64,000 nucleotides of DNA from Phanerodontia chrysosporium (taxonomy: Eukaryota > Basidiomycota > Agaricomycetes > Polyporales > Phanerochaetaceae): positions 186,001 through 250,000 of the forward strand of contig MJGA01000029.1 of the NCBI GenBank assembly GCA_001910725.1, written 5' to 3'. The notes under the pieces were generated by a model. The model saw only the letters and a list, made by a program, of their open reading frames with translations. It was not told the origin of the DNA and did not search any database. Positions 32,896-42,904 of this stretch are shown here, one piece after another (positions within the stretch are counted from its first letter, which is position 1; the number at the start of each line of letters is the position of its first letter). Position numbers and translations under genes: made by a program.

Positions 32896-34406
32896 CTATG
32901 TCTGTGCCGCGCTATTCTGTAGGGCGACGCCCGCCTTGAGCACGACGCTGCGCTGGAGCCCCGCGTCCTGCGCCTCCTCGTAGTTCTCCAGGCCGAGCTC
33001 CGTGGTGCACAGGACTGCGGGAGCGCCCGCGGGCGACCGCGGCTCGTCGCCGTCGCACGCGTCGACGTCGCGCATCGTGTCCGGGGCGAATGGCGCGCTG
33101 GGCGGCGGGTGGATGACGCGGAAGTCGCTCGCGACGCTCTCCTCGCCGAGCGCGCGCTGCACGGCGAGGATCGCGCGGAGCAGGCCATGCACCTGCGCGC
33201 GGAAGCCCGTCCAGTCGGGCAGCGGCCGGTCGTGCTTCATGCCGGAGATGAGCAGGACATCCTGGAAGAGGCCGAGGATCGTGTCTGTTTCTTTCTGGAG
33301 GCTGTCTTCTTCGTTCTGGCGCCGCACGTATCGACGGGTGAGTGCTCGCCAGCGTAGGGAGACCGCGAGGGGCTCTGCATACAGCCATGTCAGCACTCCG
33401 TAATCGACTAGATGCAGAGGGAAAGACTCACCATTCGCGAGAATAGCATTGTGTATCTCGGTCAGCAGCTCGTTCTGCTTCGACTCCAGGGTGATATCCC
33501 AGCACTCGATCATTCGCCCGGCGACGCGGGCGACGATTGCCTGTAGGGCCATCTGTACCCATATCGCGTCCTCTGCGTTTGTCGCCGACGTGAGCCGCCT
33601 CGCCATCTCGCGTCCGAGCCACTCCTCGACGCTGTCGTACGCCTTCTTGAAACTGTCGCTGTGCACCGAGTCGCGCTTCGCGAACACCGTCCGGTCCGTC
33701 ACGAGCGCGGAGAGCTGGAATATCTCGGCGTTGAGCTGTTCGATGCGCCGCTGCGCGTCCTCCTTCGATGCCGCGCCGGGCGTGGGCTCTGCGCCCTCAT
33801 CGACTCCTGCGTGGCGGTAGAGGCGCGCTTCTCCGCGGAGCGTCTTGCAATGAGGGTCTCCATGGCCTGTTGCTTCGTGCGCAGCTGCGCAAGCTCGCGG
33901 CCGGCCTCCTCCATCTGCCTGCGCGCCGCGTCGAGGGCCTCTCTCGTCCGGCGGTGCTCGTCCATCTCGCGCTGCAGCCGCTCCCGCTCCTGCTCCGCGC
34001 GCAGCACCTCCGCGTCGAGCGCGCGCTGCTGGTCTTCGCCCTTCATGCACGCCGACGCCCGCCGGCTAGCGAGCTCGCCATTAGTCGCCTGGAGCGCAGC
34101 GAGCTCGGCGGCGACCTCCTCTTCGCGGCGCGCGTGCGCCTCTGCTGCGCTCTGCAGCGACGCGATCTCCTGCTCGAGTGCCAGCGCCTTGCCCCGCCAC
34201 TGTGCAATCTGGCCACGGGCCTCGTCGAGCTCAGCGTGCAACGCATCGACGGCAAGGGTCGAGGCCGACGCTGCTGCTGCCGCTGCCGCCGTCTTTTCGG
34301 AGAGGTTGCGCTCGTCGGTCTTGTCGGTCTTGTCGTCCTTGTCGCCCTTGCGCCGCTTGCCGCCGCACGCGAACGCCGTGAAGATCTTCTGTAGGCCAGA
34401 CGGCAT
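32896..34406 (-). CDS. Coiled-coil family protein A3
   Basis: Exon 1 33432-34406, intron 33375-33431 (57 bases, in frame and stop-free), exon 2 32896-33374. N-terminus MPSGLQKIFTAFACGGKRRK, then a Lys/Asp-rich linker and Ala-rich coiled coil to about residue 190. Family segments: LNAEIFQLSALVTD, MALQAIVARVAGRMIECWD, PLAVSLRWRALTRRYVRR, ALGEESVASDFRVIHPP, MRDVDACDG, CTTELGLENYEE. A one-base slip lies near 33826-33840. The N-terminal LQK-basic patch resembles A5. No Hsp70-like gene or relic was recognised on the divergent side. Confidence 0.75.
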
Positions 34407-35974
34407 AGCCGGTGTTTTTCGTAGGTGGGTAGGGCTGGAAGGCGAGGAGGGTAGTGGTTTGGCACAAAGGCCTGGGGCCCTCAGGTGTGAAGCCTCCGGT
34501 TTGATGCCCCTCCCCGCGTCGTCGTCTCGGTTACCGGCATGTGCCCCAGGTTCGCCGCGTCCAACTTCGTGCGTGACGCGTTTTGATGCCTTAGTCCATT
34601 TCTTCCGAATACCTCCGCTGGCCCATCTCACCTGCGGTAGGCTCCATCTCGCACAAGTTGTATAGACTGCACGCCGCGGATTCAGTGAGTATGATGTTCC
34701 ACCGACTCCCATTCTCTCACTCGTAAAGTGTAGCGGAGAAGAGGAAGCTAAAACGACTCGACTGCGTAAGACCAACGTACGTTGCAGGAAAACCGCGGGA
34801 TGTTCGGACGTCCTGTATTGCGCTTGGCGAGCGCGGGTCGCCATGGCGATTTCATACTGCAATGCAATGCTCGGCTACGCTCTCGGCAAATTCGTTCATT
34901 TCTCGAGCTATTCTGGTGGAAACGCTTCTCCAGCGCGTCGCGGTCTCGATGCGATGAGACACGCCCACAGTTCCGACGCATTTTATCGACGTCGGCCGCT
35001 CGTTGCACGCTGGGACCGCGCTCTTGTTTGGGCTTGTTAGGATCGGAAGCCGCTGGTTGCCATTTACGGACAGAGCAGTCCAACATTCGTAGTTCCAATA
35101 CGCAGACTCAAGGTGTCGTGGCTGAAGATGATGACGAAGAAATGCCTGCCAACCCCTTTTTATATGAGACTGACAGGCATGTAGGACATTGGGTCAACGT
35201 CTTCCAACCCTGGGAAACCCAACAAGGACAGCCCTGAAAAGCACTCGTGTTATTCGGCAAAAGTGTGGAAAGGAGGCGCACCTGCGACTCCAAAGCAGGC
35301 GTAGAAGACGTTGGGATAGTCACCAGGGCAGTCCTCAATGCAGCCTTGCTCGATGTCCTGGTATACATTAGTCACCCGACACATAAAGACCCCTCTTCGA
35401 ATCTATCTCGGCAGAGAGAACGAACTGAATGGGCTTGTCTGGGTCTATTCAGTCAAACTTCCTGAGGATGGAGAGCGAAGGGAGGACTCAGAAGGTGTAG
35501 CAAACCTGGGAGGCAAGGGTGTTCAGCTGTACGACGCGCAGCGGAGCGTCCTTTGCTGGGCAATTGGCGTTCGGAGCCACCAGGCGATAGTTTGTTGGTT
35601 TATGATGGCCAGTCGGTTGCGAATCGCCAATGCTGCACAGCACTACCAGACCATGAGCATTATGGGCAAGTATACGAGTTGATCAACCCAACAGTACGCA
35701 CCTTGGATAGCAAGAGACTCTCTGCCCCGATAGGGGCAGGAGGCAATCTGAAGAGGCGCGCGCACGCCGACGAACGGGACCCGGAAAATGCGTCATACTC
35801 CGACAACAACTCGAGAACGCCGCTACAAGGACATCGCGTAAGTACATTACAGCAGGCCGTATACTAATGGAATAAAGAGCTAGGTCCAACGTGTGCGTGG
35901 TATGGATACAAATAACGACGAATTACCTCCCTATCCTACACCTCGCGGTCACAGCAGAATCGGAATGAGGTGTC
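34407..35974. other. Intergenic stretch with repeat copy and unidentified frames
   Basis: 1.57 kb. One frame around 35395-35545 (GRENELNGLVWVYSVKLPED and onward) could be an exon, but I could not link it to a gene. The dispersed repeat copy 2 is at 35018-35059. Confidence 0.4.
35018..35059 (+). repeat. Dispersed repeat copy 2
   Basis: Core CTTGTTAGGATCGGAAGCCG followed by CTGGTTGCC; matches 20381-20407 region. Confidence 0.45.
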
Positions 35975-37162
35975 CTATCGAACAATGATAGTGTGCATCG
36001 TGGTCGTCCTTCCAAGCTGTCTACGAGAGCCGGATGCCTGGGGTGGCGTAGCGGTCGCTGGGGGTGAGGTGGGTGTCGTCGGCGTGGCAGGTGCCGGGGG
36101 AGTGGTCGGCGTGGAGGGAACGTTAGCCCTCGAGCTCGATCCCAGCAACCCGCTCGGGCTCCTGTGTGTGGCGGTCTCTTCGGGCAATGCGACGGGAGCC
36201 AGAGGCGGCGTGGCAACCGGGGTCGACGGCGCTGGAATTGGAGGTTCCGGCGTCGGGTCTCTCGGGGGCGGTGGCGGGCGGGGATCCAAGCCGAGCACCG
36301 GCATCGTCATGCGCAGTGCCAACGCCCTCGCTCTGGTTTCCTGCGCCCGCTGCACCATCTTCTGCGACTCCTCGTCCCCCTCCCATGTCCCGTCGTCTGG
36401 CACCTTAAAATGCTCATCTGGCAGATCCCCTGGCTTTGGCTCTCCATATAGAGCCTTGCGCGTGGCGACCCTGTATGCCGCTGTCGGTTTCGGTCGTCTA
36501 AACCCAACAATGTACGGGTACGGCTCTGGCCGTCTCGTGTCGTATTCCTCCAGGAGCTTGTGGTCCTCGCGTGTCCAGTACGCGTCTGCCTCTTCCTGGG
36601 AGACATAACCGATGTCGAGCAACCGCCGCAGGAGGCGCCCAGAGACGTAGAAGCAGGGGTCTGCAGGCCTGCGGACGTGCATATCGTGTGCGAGAAGAGT
36701 CAAGAACGGATTCTTCCACATTTCGGGAATCGGGGACAGAGGCCGCGCTGGTCGCTCATAGGCATAGTCGCGGACTTTCACGCCGTACGATTTCGCGGTT
36801 CTTACAAAGTCCTCTGCCTCGATATCGATGATCTCGGTGGGGACCGGTGAGGGGGGATCTGCGGGCTCATCGCCTATCGTTCCAGACAATGGATAACTGG
36901 GTATCGAGATGGGTGAAGGGGGAATGCGCGACCGTTTCGATGGAGAGCTCTGTCGCGGAGACTTAGGGTGAGAGGGGGTTTGTTCGGGATCGCTGGCCAT
37001 GTTCGAAGCCTTCCTCTTCAGCGAGACGCGTGTTGGTGAAGTGGAAGAGGAAGAAGATGCTTCTGGAGTAGATGAAGCCAGCTTCAGAGGATTCAGTTTA
37101 GGCTCTCTGGTACTTCCGGACATGACTTGTAGGCTGATGGATGAACGGAGCTGGGACGGCAT
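35975..37162 (-). CDS. Proline/serine/threonine-rich protein of unknown function
   Basis: Single exon; 395 residues from the ATG at 37162 (ATG at 37123 is also possible, with better context; the frame extends to 37249 but begins with TTG). Order: a Ser-rich segment, a basic patch (SLKRKASNM, SPSKRSRIPP) that could be a nuclear signal, an ordered central block (residues about 115-260: EDFVRTAKSYGVKVRDYAYE, MWKNPFLTLLAHDMHVRRP, YVSQEEADAYWTREDHKLLE), and a low-complexity Pro/Thr tail. The central block looks like a conserved domain, but I do not recognise it. No frame breaks. Confidence 0.7.
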   Translation of the reverse strand: MPSQLRSSISLQVMSGSTREPKLNPLKLASSTPEASSSSSTSPTRVSLKRKASNMASDPEQTPSHPKSPRQSSPSKRSRIPPSPISIPSYPLSGTIGDEPADPPSPVPTEIIDIEAEDFVRTAKSYGVKVRDYAYERPARPLSPIPEMWKNPFLTLLAHDMHVRRPADPCFYVSGRLLRRLLDIGYVSQEEADAYWTREDHKLLEEYDTRRPEPYPYIVGFRRPKPTAAYRVATRKALYGEPKPGDLPDEHFKVPDDGTWEGDEESQKMVQRAQETRARALALRMTMPVLGLDPRPPPPPRDPTPEPPIPAPSTPVATPPLAPVALPEETATHRSPSGLLGSSSRANVPSTPTTPPAPATPTTPTSPPATATPPQASGSRRQLGRTTTMHTIIVR

Positions 37163-37696
37163 GAGGAGCTCTATGTATGCGCAAAGAAGTGGCGTTTGGC
37201 CCTCGGAATCGTTGTCAAATAGGTCGGTAAGGCGTTTTGTACGAGTCAAAGGGCCACAACGCTATAGCCTGATGGATTTGGCGACAGGGGAGACGGTGGC
37301 CTGGAACAAGCTGAGTCAAAAAAGTAAAGGTCCCGGACGCCACGACCACTCCAAGCGGAGCTCCAAACTGGGCCCTACCACACGCGACGGAGATACGGTT
37401 GTTCTATCTCCGAACGATGAACGCCTATCTGACCCCGTCCTCGGACCTCAATTATTCTCCTCTACCGCACCTTCGCTCGCAACGACTTCTGCTTACGCTC
37501 TGTGCCATTCTGCTTATTCTAGTGCTAGCTGGACGTATCGATACCTAGCATTTTCTTTGAGTTAACGCTCAGAGCTTCGCCATCGTTCGGCGGTGCACTA
37601 GTAACCTCGAGTCACAAGCTTTCAACGTGTCTCTGCGCCTCCGTGCTTCAAAAGCTATGCCTTGCTTGTCTCCTTGCGACAACGAACTCTCCGACA

Positions 37697-38646
37697 ATGA
37701 CTCAGTCCTTGCACCCGTTGCGCTCCCGCCAAATCGATCTCGGCTGGCTCAGTCCCGGCGACCGCATGGGTGAAGGCGATACCGAGCTCGTCCTCGATAT
37801 TCTTCCTCCAGGCTTGGCAGACACTGCGTTTCAGAAACTCCGGGAGGAGGTCGAGTGGCATCACATGATGCACAGAGGTCTGTCACTCAATGTGCTCTTT
37901 GATGACTCCGTCCTGACGGTGCAGCAGGCGGCGAAGTGCCCCGCCTCGTTGCGGTACAGGGAGAGGTGTCGCCTGAGGGGGACTTTCCGATCTACCGCCA
38001 TCCCGCAGATGAGACACCGCTCCTGCGCCCATTTACCCCGACGGTCGATGCAATCCGTCGGCACGTCGAACACGCGCTGCAGCACCCCGTCAACCATGTC
38101 CTGATTCAGCACTACCGCAGCGGCGCCGACTACATCTCCGAGCACTCTGACAAGACAATTGACGTCGCGCCTGGCTCCAAGATAGTCAACGTCAGCCTTG
38201 GCGCACAACGCGCTATGACGCTCCGCACCAAGCGCGATGCCGCAGCGCGCGGGGACGATGAAGGCCGCGTCTCCGAGAAGATTGCGCTCCCGCACAACTC
38301 GATGTTTGTCATGGGCCTCGAGACGAACAGGAAGTGGCTGCACTCCGTGCGCACGGACAAGCGTCCCGATAGCACGAAGTCGCCTGAGGAGCGCTTCGAG
38401 AACGGCGAGCGCATCAGCCTGACGTTCCGCCGCATCGGCACGTTCCTCACTGCCGACCAGCGCAGAATCTACGGGCAGGGTGCGAAGGGCAAGACCAAGG
38501 AGGATGCGCGGCCCGTCGTGAACGGCGGGCCCGAAGCGCAGAAATTGCTGGATGCCTTTGGCCTGGAGAATCAGTGCAGTGACTTTGACTGGCAGGTGGG
38601 CTACGGAGAAGGATTTGATGTGCTCCATTTCCTCGCAAAAGAATGA
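37697..38646 (+). CDS. AlkB-like Fe(II)/2-oxoglutarate dioxygenase
   Basis: Exons 37697-37877 and 37928-38646; 299 residues, intact. The fold motifs are in order: NHVLIQHYRSGADYISEHSD (His133 and Asp135, metal ligands), IVNVSLGAQRAMTLR, LPHNSMFVMG, WLHSVRTD (distal His near 199), and RISLTFRRIGTF with the Arg residues near 222-229 that bind 2-oxoglutarate. The length and GxYxSxHSD form resemble fungal AlkB homologues that demethylate alkylated nucleic acid bases; the substrate (DNA, RNA or protein) cannot be decided. Start chosen as the first ATG, in ACAATGA context. Confidence 0.88.
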
Positions 38647-38794
38647 GTCAACTACATATCTGTAACTAAAGCTTGCTCAATGGGTCAGTTCGGCCGCGTT
38701 GACACCGTAAAGACCATTGCCTCGAGGCAGCTGAACTCAATCGCCCGCTGTGAGCGCAGGCACACGCACCTAAGCCTTGCTCACTCCCGTCACG

Positions 38795-39727
38795 ATGGCA
38801 TCCGAACAGACAGTCGCATCAGCCCCGCCGCCATCGCCCTTCGACCACCCCCGCGCCGACATCATCCTGCGCTCCTCCGACGGCACCGACTTCCGCATGC
38901 ACAAGGCGATGCTCGCCTGGGCGTCTCCTGTGTTCGATGGCATGCTCTCCCTCCCTGCGCCCGCGGACGGGGCCTCGGCCGACGAGCAGAAGGACGGACT
39001 CCCCGTCGTGCAGCTTACCGAGTCTGCGGCGGTGCTGGGCGTTCTCCTGCGCTTCTGCCTGCCGCAAGCGCCGCCCGCGCTCACGGACCTCCGCCTCGCG
39101 GTCGGCGTGCGCGCGGCCGCGGCCAAATACGAGATCGGGTGGGCGACGGACGTCGCGAGCAAGGCGGTGGACACGCTAGCGGAGAAGGATCCGCTTCTGC
39201 TGTACGCGATGGCCTGTCGCGAGGGCAATGAGCGGGATGCGCGCCGTGCGGCTTTCTGCGCTCTGCGTTTGTCGCCGTCCACGATCAGCGAGTCACAGAG
39301 CCCGGAGATTGAGGGGCTCACTGTCGGCCAGCATCGGCGGCTCCTGCGGTACCGACAGCGGTGTGGAGAAGCTGTGGCTGAGGGTCTGGCGCGACTGAAG
39401 AATTGGCCCGGCCGGTACACTTCAATATTGTATGCCCAACGGCCGTCATTGTGCGCCGCGTGGGTCTCCCAGTATCTCGACAAAATTACGGAGCCTCTCA
39501 AGCAACATACGTGGAGCGGATGTCTCAAGTTCGAAGGTCCAGTCATCGTGTTCAATTCGCACATGCCATGTGAAAGATGCGAATCAAACCATGTTGCGCA
39601 CGCTCCATATCTGACGAGTCTTGTAACAACAATGATAGAAGAAGAAGTTACCGAAGTAAGCACTTGTCATTATCAATGCAGACTTTGCTGATGTCTAGAG
39701 AGCCAGCTCGATCTAGAGTGGAAGTGA
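38795..39727 (+). CDS. BTB/POZ-domain protein B4
   Basis: Exon 1 38795-39655, intron 39656-39700, exon 2 39701-39727; 295 residues, intact. BTB: RADIILRSSDGTDFRMHKAM and ASPVFDGMLSLP; then DPLLLYAMACREGNERDARR and the conserved PCERC (CxxC). The mini exon encodes SQLDLEWK. It is the only complete and unbroken BTB paralogue besides B1 and serves as the guide for calling B2 and B3. Its ATG lies 148 bases after the AlkB-like stop, same strand. Confidence 0.88.
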
Positions 39728-40096
39728 GCTCTGTTGCTGCTGTCTTCAAGCTAGCTAGGAGCCGTGAGTCACTGCGTCGAAGATGATTGGTGGGGCACAG
39801 AGGTCTTAGGCGTTGATACGGTTCTTGGCAAACATTGTCTTACCTTGGAGTACATGCTTGTTATTCCTTGTTCCTCTGAGAACCAATTACATTCATGTAA
39901 CATAGAGAGTACTTACTTTCTTGTCACTATATTATGACCATTAGCCTAAGTACTAGTCGAAAAAAGCAGGCCAATAACACAGCAGCCACAATGCCGGTGA
40001 GGTCACTTTGCGGGCATTTCTGGACATAGATCAGTTGGGGGTGAATATGAAGTCAAGATTGGAATACTTTATTGTACACAGAGTAGCCAGGGATAG
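39728..40096. other. Convergent intergenic stretch
   Basis: 3' flanks of B4 and F2; nothing else seen. Confidence 0.5.
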
Positions 40097-41616
40097 TTAT
40101 TGGCCATCAAACGGGAGCGCTTTGAACAAAGCTTTGATGCCATCTAGCTGCCACCGTCTGTCACCGACAGGATGGCTCTGGCCCCAAGAGGCTTCCAGCC
40201 TTGTGCGCGTCTCGATTATCTCCAGGTAGCTGTCCCAGAACGGCCTGCTCTCGGGCCAGAGAGGCCAGTGCAGGTCCTGGCCAATTCGCAAGCCCTTGAG
40301 AGCGGGGAAGAAGGCGCGCAGGCCGTCGCGCCCCAGGAAGTCCTCGTCGGAATTCCAGTGCTTCCAGTAATCATCGTCGATGATGAGGTCCTCGAGAGAA
40401 ACGAGCCCGCCGAACGCCGTGCGCCATCCAGCGTAGTCGTCGTCGTGCTTCAGGAGTGCGGTGTCGCCGCCCGCCTCGCAGAGGCCGAGCTCGCAGTACG
40501 TGACGCTGCGGAGCGGAAGCGCGCTAATGAACGTAGGGAGGACATCGTCCTGCCCGAAGATCAGCGAGAAGTCGACGTGCAGGCGTCGTGCGGGCAAGGC
40601 AGAGTCATTGTCTCCGGTGAGAGTCGCCGTGACGTAGTCGCACTCCTCAAACCCGTTTTGATTGTACAGAAAGCTGGTGAACACGGGTGTTACGCCACCA
40701 TCTAGCAGTCGGGCGCGCATCACCTGGGAGAGCTCGAGCACAACGGCTCCTTCTGCCGCGCCGGAACCGTACAAAGTCATGTCGCGGAGGGCGGGCGTAC
40801 GGATCCAGGAGATGAAACTGGTGATGCGCGGAAGAGCGTCCGTCAAAGACAGGGAGACTAAGTTCGACAGTGTGATTTTGGCGCGTGGAGAGAATCCTTC
40901 AGGGATGAGATTTTCGAGGGACAAGGACTTCAGCCAAGGTAGCTCGCTGACCAAGGCAGAGAGTCTATCCACGGGCCACGGAGCCTCTGCGTAGTGTCCA
41001 AGTGAAAGCTTTGAAGGGAAGACGGCAACGAGAAAGGCGAGGGTAATAATGCTGTGGTAGATTCCAGCGAGAAAGAGCGCAGTCCTGCCGTTCCGAATCT
41101 AGCGAGAACCACGGCGGGATCAACCGGAGTTGTAGTTTGGCAGAGGTTGAGAGCGAGGTGTGCGAGTCCTTGGCTGGGTAGCGATGAATCACATGCGTCG
41201 AGGATTTCTTGGAGAGTGAATGTATTGTTGCTGGCGTCGAGATGCCGGATCCGATGCAGTTCTGGCATCAGCAGCGAAAGGATAGAGGTGCGATCTTCTC
41301 CATCTCCTAGTGTCGGCGTGATCGTCAGAAGCGACTGCTTCGACCGCTCAAGCATTGCCAATACAATGCGAATGTCGGCATCGGTGTAGATGGTGCTCCA
41401 CAACGACGGCGTGTACAAGGCCAGACCGCGCCAATGGTGGCATACGCGAGTGACCCTTAGCCACGCGTATCGCGCAATGTTGTAGTTTTCCACGTCAAAG
41501 CAAAGGGTACGATAGGCCTTGAAGACGTCGAGCAAGACTTCGTCGATGAGCTTCCCAACGGGAAGCAGGGCGTTGTGCTGTCTGTTCAGCAGTGTGGCGT
41601 TTCCGAGGTTATTCAT
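40097..41616 (-). CDS. F-box-like protein F2
   Basis: Intron-less. NRQHNALLPVGKLIDEVLLD, RYAWLRVTRVCHHWRGLAL and TPSLWSTIYTD form the F-box-like domain; leucine-rich stretches follow, ending RRWQLDGIKALFKALPFDGQ. A one-base slip lies near 40978-40986 (before APWPVDRLSALVSELPWLKS). An in-frame ATG at 41649 is only about 8 bases from the TATA box, so the ATG at 41616 (aligning with F1) is taken. It is probably a substrate-recognition subunit of an SCF complex (family inference). It is the longest copy and shows what F1 has lost. Confidence 0.78.
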
Positions 41617-41656
41617 GACTGGAAAGGTGTGATGAGAAGGACCCCCCATGGGCGGG

Positions 41657-41664
41657 TATATATA
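41657..41664 (-). promoter_or_regulatory. TATA box of F2
   Basis: TATATATA 41 bases upstream of the ATG at 41616, in the same TGTGAGTATATATA context as F1. Confidence 0.6.
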
Positions 41665-41670
41665 CTCACA

Positions 41671-42259
41671 AGAGGCCGGTGGCCAATGCCATCATTTCTG
41701 GCAATCAGGAGTTCATTTCTGGTTCTGGCCACATGAGGGCCAGGCAGGCACTTTGCCCTGTCGACCAAAAGACGTCAGTGTTGAAGCGCGTTGCCACTCG
41801 CTGGACAGGTGGCCCAGGGACGACCGCGCTTGTTCTATGGCTAGAGCCCCAGTTCTTGACGAGACTAACGATCGCAAATACGAATAACTCAGGGGAGCGC
41901 AGACCTTGGAGGCCTTGGCATCCCTCGATCAACGGGTGGTGCAGTTCTTCGCTCAGACAAAGTACTCTGCCCTATTGTCAAACGTTAGCACTGCGCCTCG
42001 GGACGCTCCAATATCGAGGGCTAAGACGGGTTTACCGGGAACGATGAACCTGCCACACGGGCGACTGTGAGCAAGTGGTACGGCTCGCTATGTAGCTTCG
42101 CCACAAGGGCGGCGCCTGAGCAACCGAGAGAGAATGCGATGCCGTCCTCTGCAACTGCTGGGCGCTTTCCCGCTTGTTAGATTGGTTGAGGACAAACAGG
42201 GAGAAATGCGCCGAACACATGTACCATGGTTTCGTCCGGAGGAAGAGGGCAGAACGAAG
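41671..42259. other. Intergenic stretch
   Basis: No gene supported; see rejected items for an Hsp70-like hexapeptide at about 42000. Confidence 0.4.
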
Positions 42260-42375
42260 GCGAAGTGTGAACTTGAAAATTGCGCTCACAGTTCTATGGA
42301 TTATCACGTCTTCGTTCTCGGCGACGAGCGCCATCTCAGGGACTCGAACTTGGTACACAGCGAAGACTCAGATAT
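42260..42375 (-). pseudogene. Relic of Hsp70-like exons 2-3 (H6)
   Basis: Minus strand reads EMALVAENEDVII, followed after a lost donor by FKFTLRL. In H3 the same junction is GMALVAEDEDLLFVEW / FKLHLRP. Nothing convincing of the rest of the gene remains. It lies about 530 bases upstream of A4 and in the divergent orientation, the place where an Hsp70-like partner would be expected. Confidence 0.5.
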
Positions 42376-42904
42376 CTGGGAACTTCATTGCATTCAGATT
42401 GCGTAGGCAATCCGAATGAACTTGATCCCATTATCGGAATGTCACAAAGACTTTGCGCCGCCGTTTTGAGCACTGTATGAGATCACAAGCGGCATGGCAG
42501 AAGAAAATGATGGCGCTTATACATACCTGCAGACATATTCCTGCTGCTATAGTGTACAGATTACCATGAGGTGGGCTATCGCCGCCGACCAGCACATGCT
42601 GCGGCTCGGGAAACTTTATGTAATGATCTGCGATAGGGTCCGTATCGAATTGTCAAAATATGGAAGTATGATTCGCCACATACCTTCAATCCCAGTGAAG
42701 CGAGCATCGTGCACTTCTCCGCAGTAGGACCTTCTAGCGGTGCACTCAATGACCTTCTGGGCCGCGATCCGCAACGTGATCATTACCTAAGTGATTGCAA
42801 GAACTTTACGGTAAGCCACACGCGCATAGTAGTCTGTCACTGTACCTTCGTTTCAAGCGTATCCCCCGCACACGCACCGTTACCGAGCCATCCCCTGCAC
42901 AACC

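Noticed and set aside
33661..34665. Open frame of 334 codons on the plus strand opposite A3
   Set aside because: It is antisense to a coiled-coil gene with a supported family alignment, and its composition (Ser/Arg/Ala/Cys-rich) is what antisense of such GC-rich coding DNA gives.
41985..42045. Minus-strand LALDIGAS, similar to an Hsp70 phosphate-1 motif
   Set aside because: It lies downstream, not upstream, of the exon 2-3 relic H6, so the order is wrong, and the flanking residues do not match the family.
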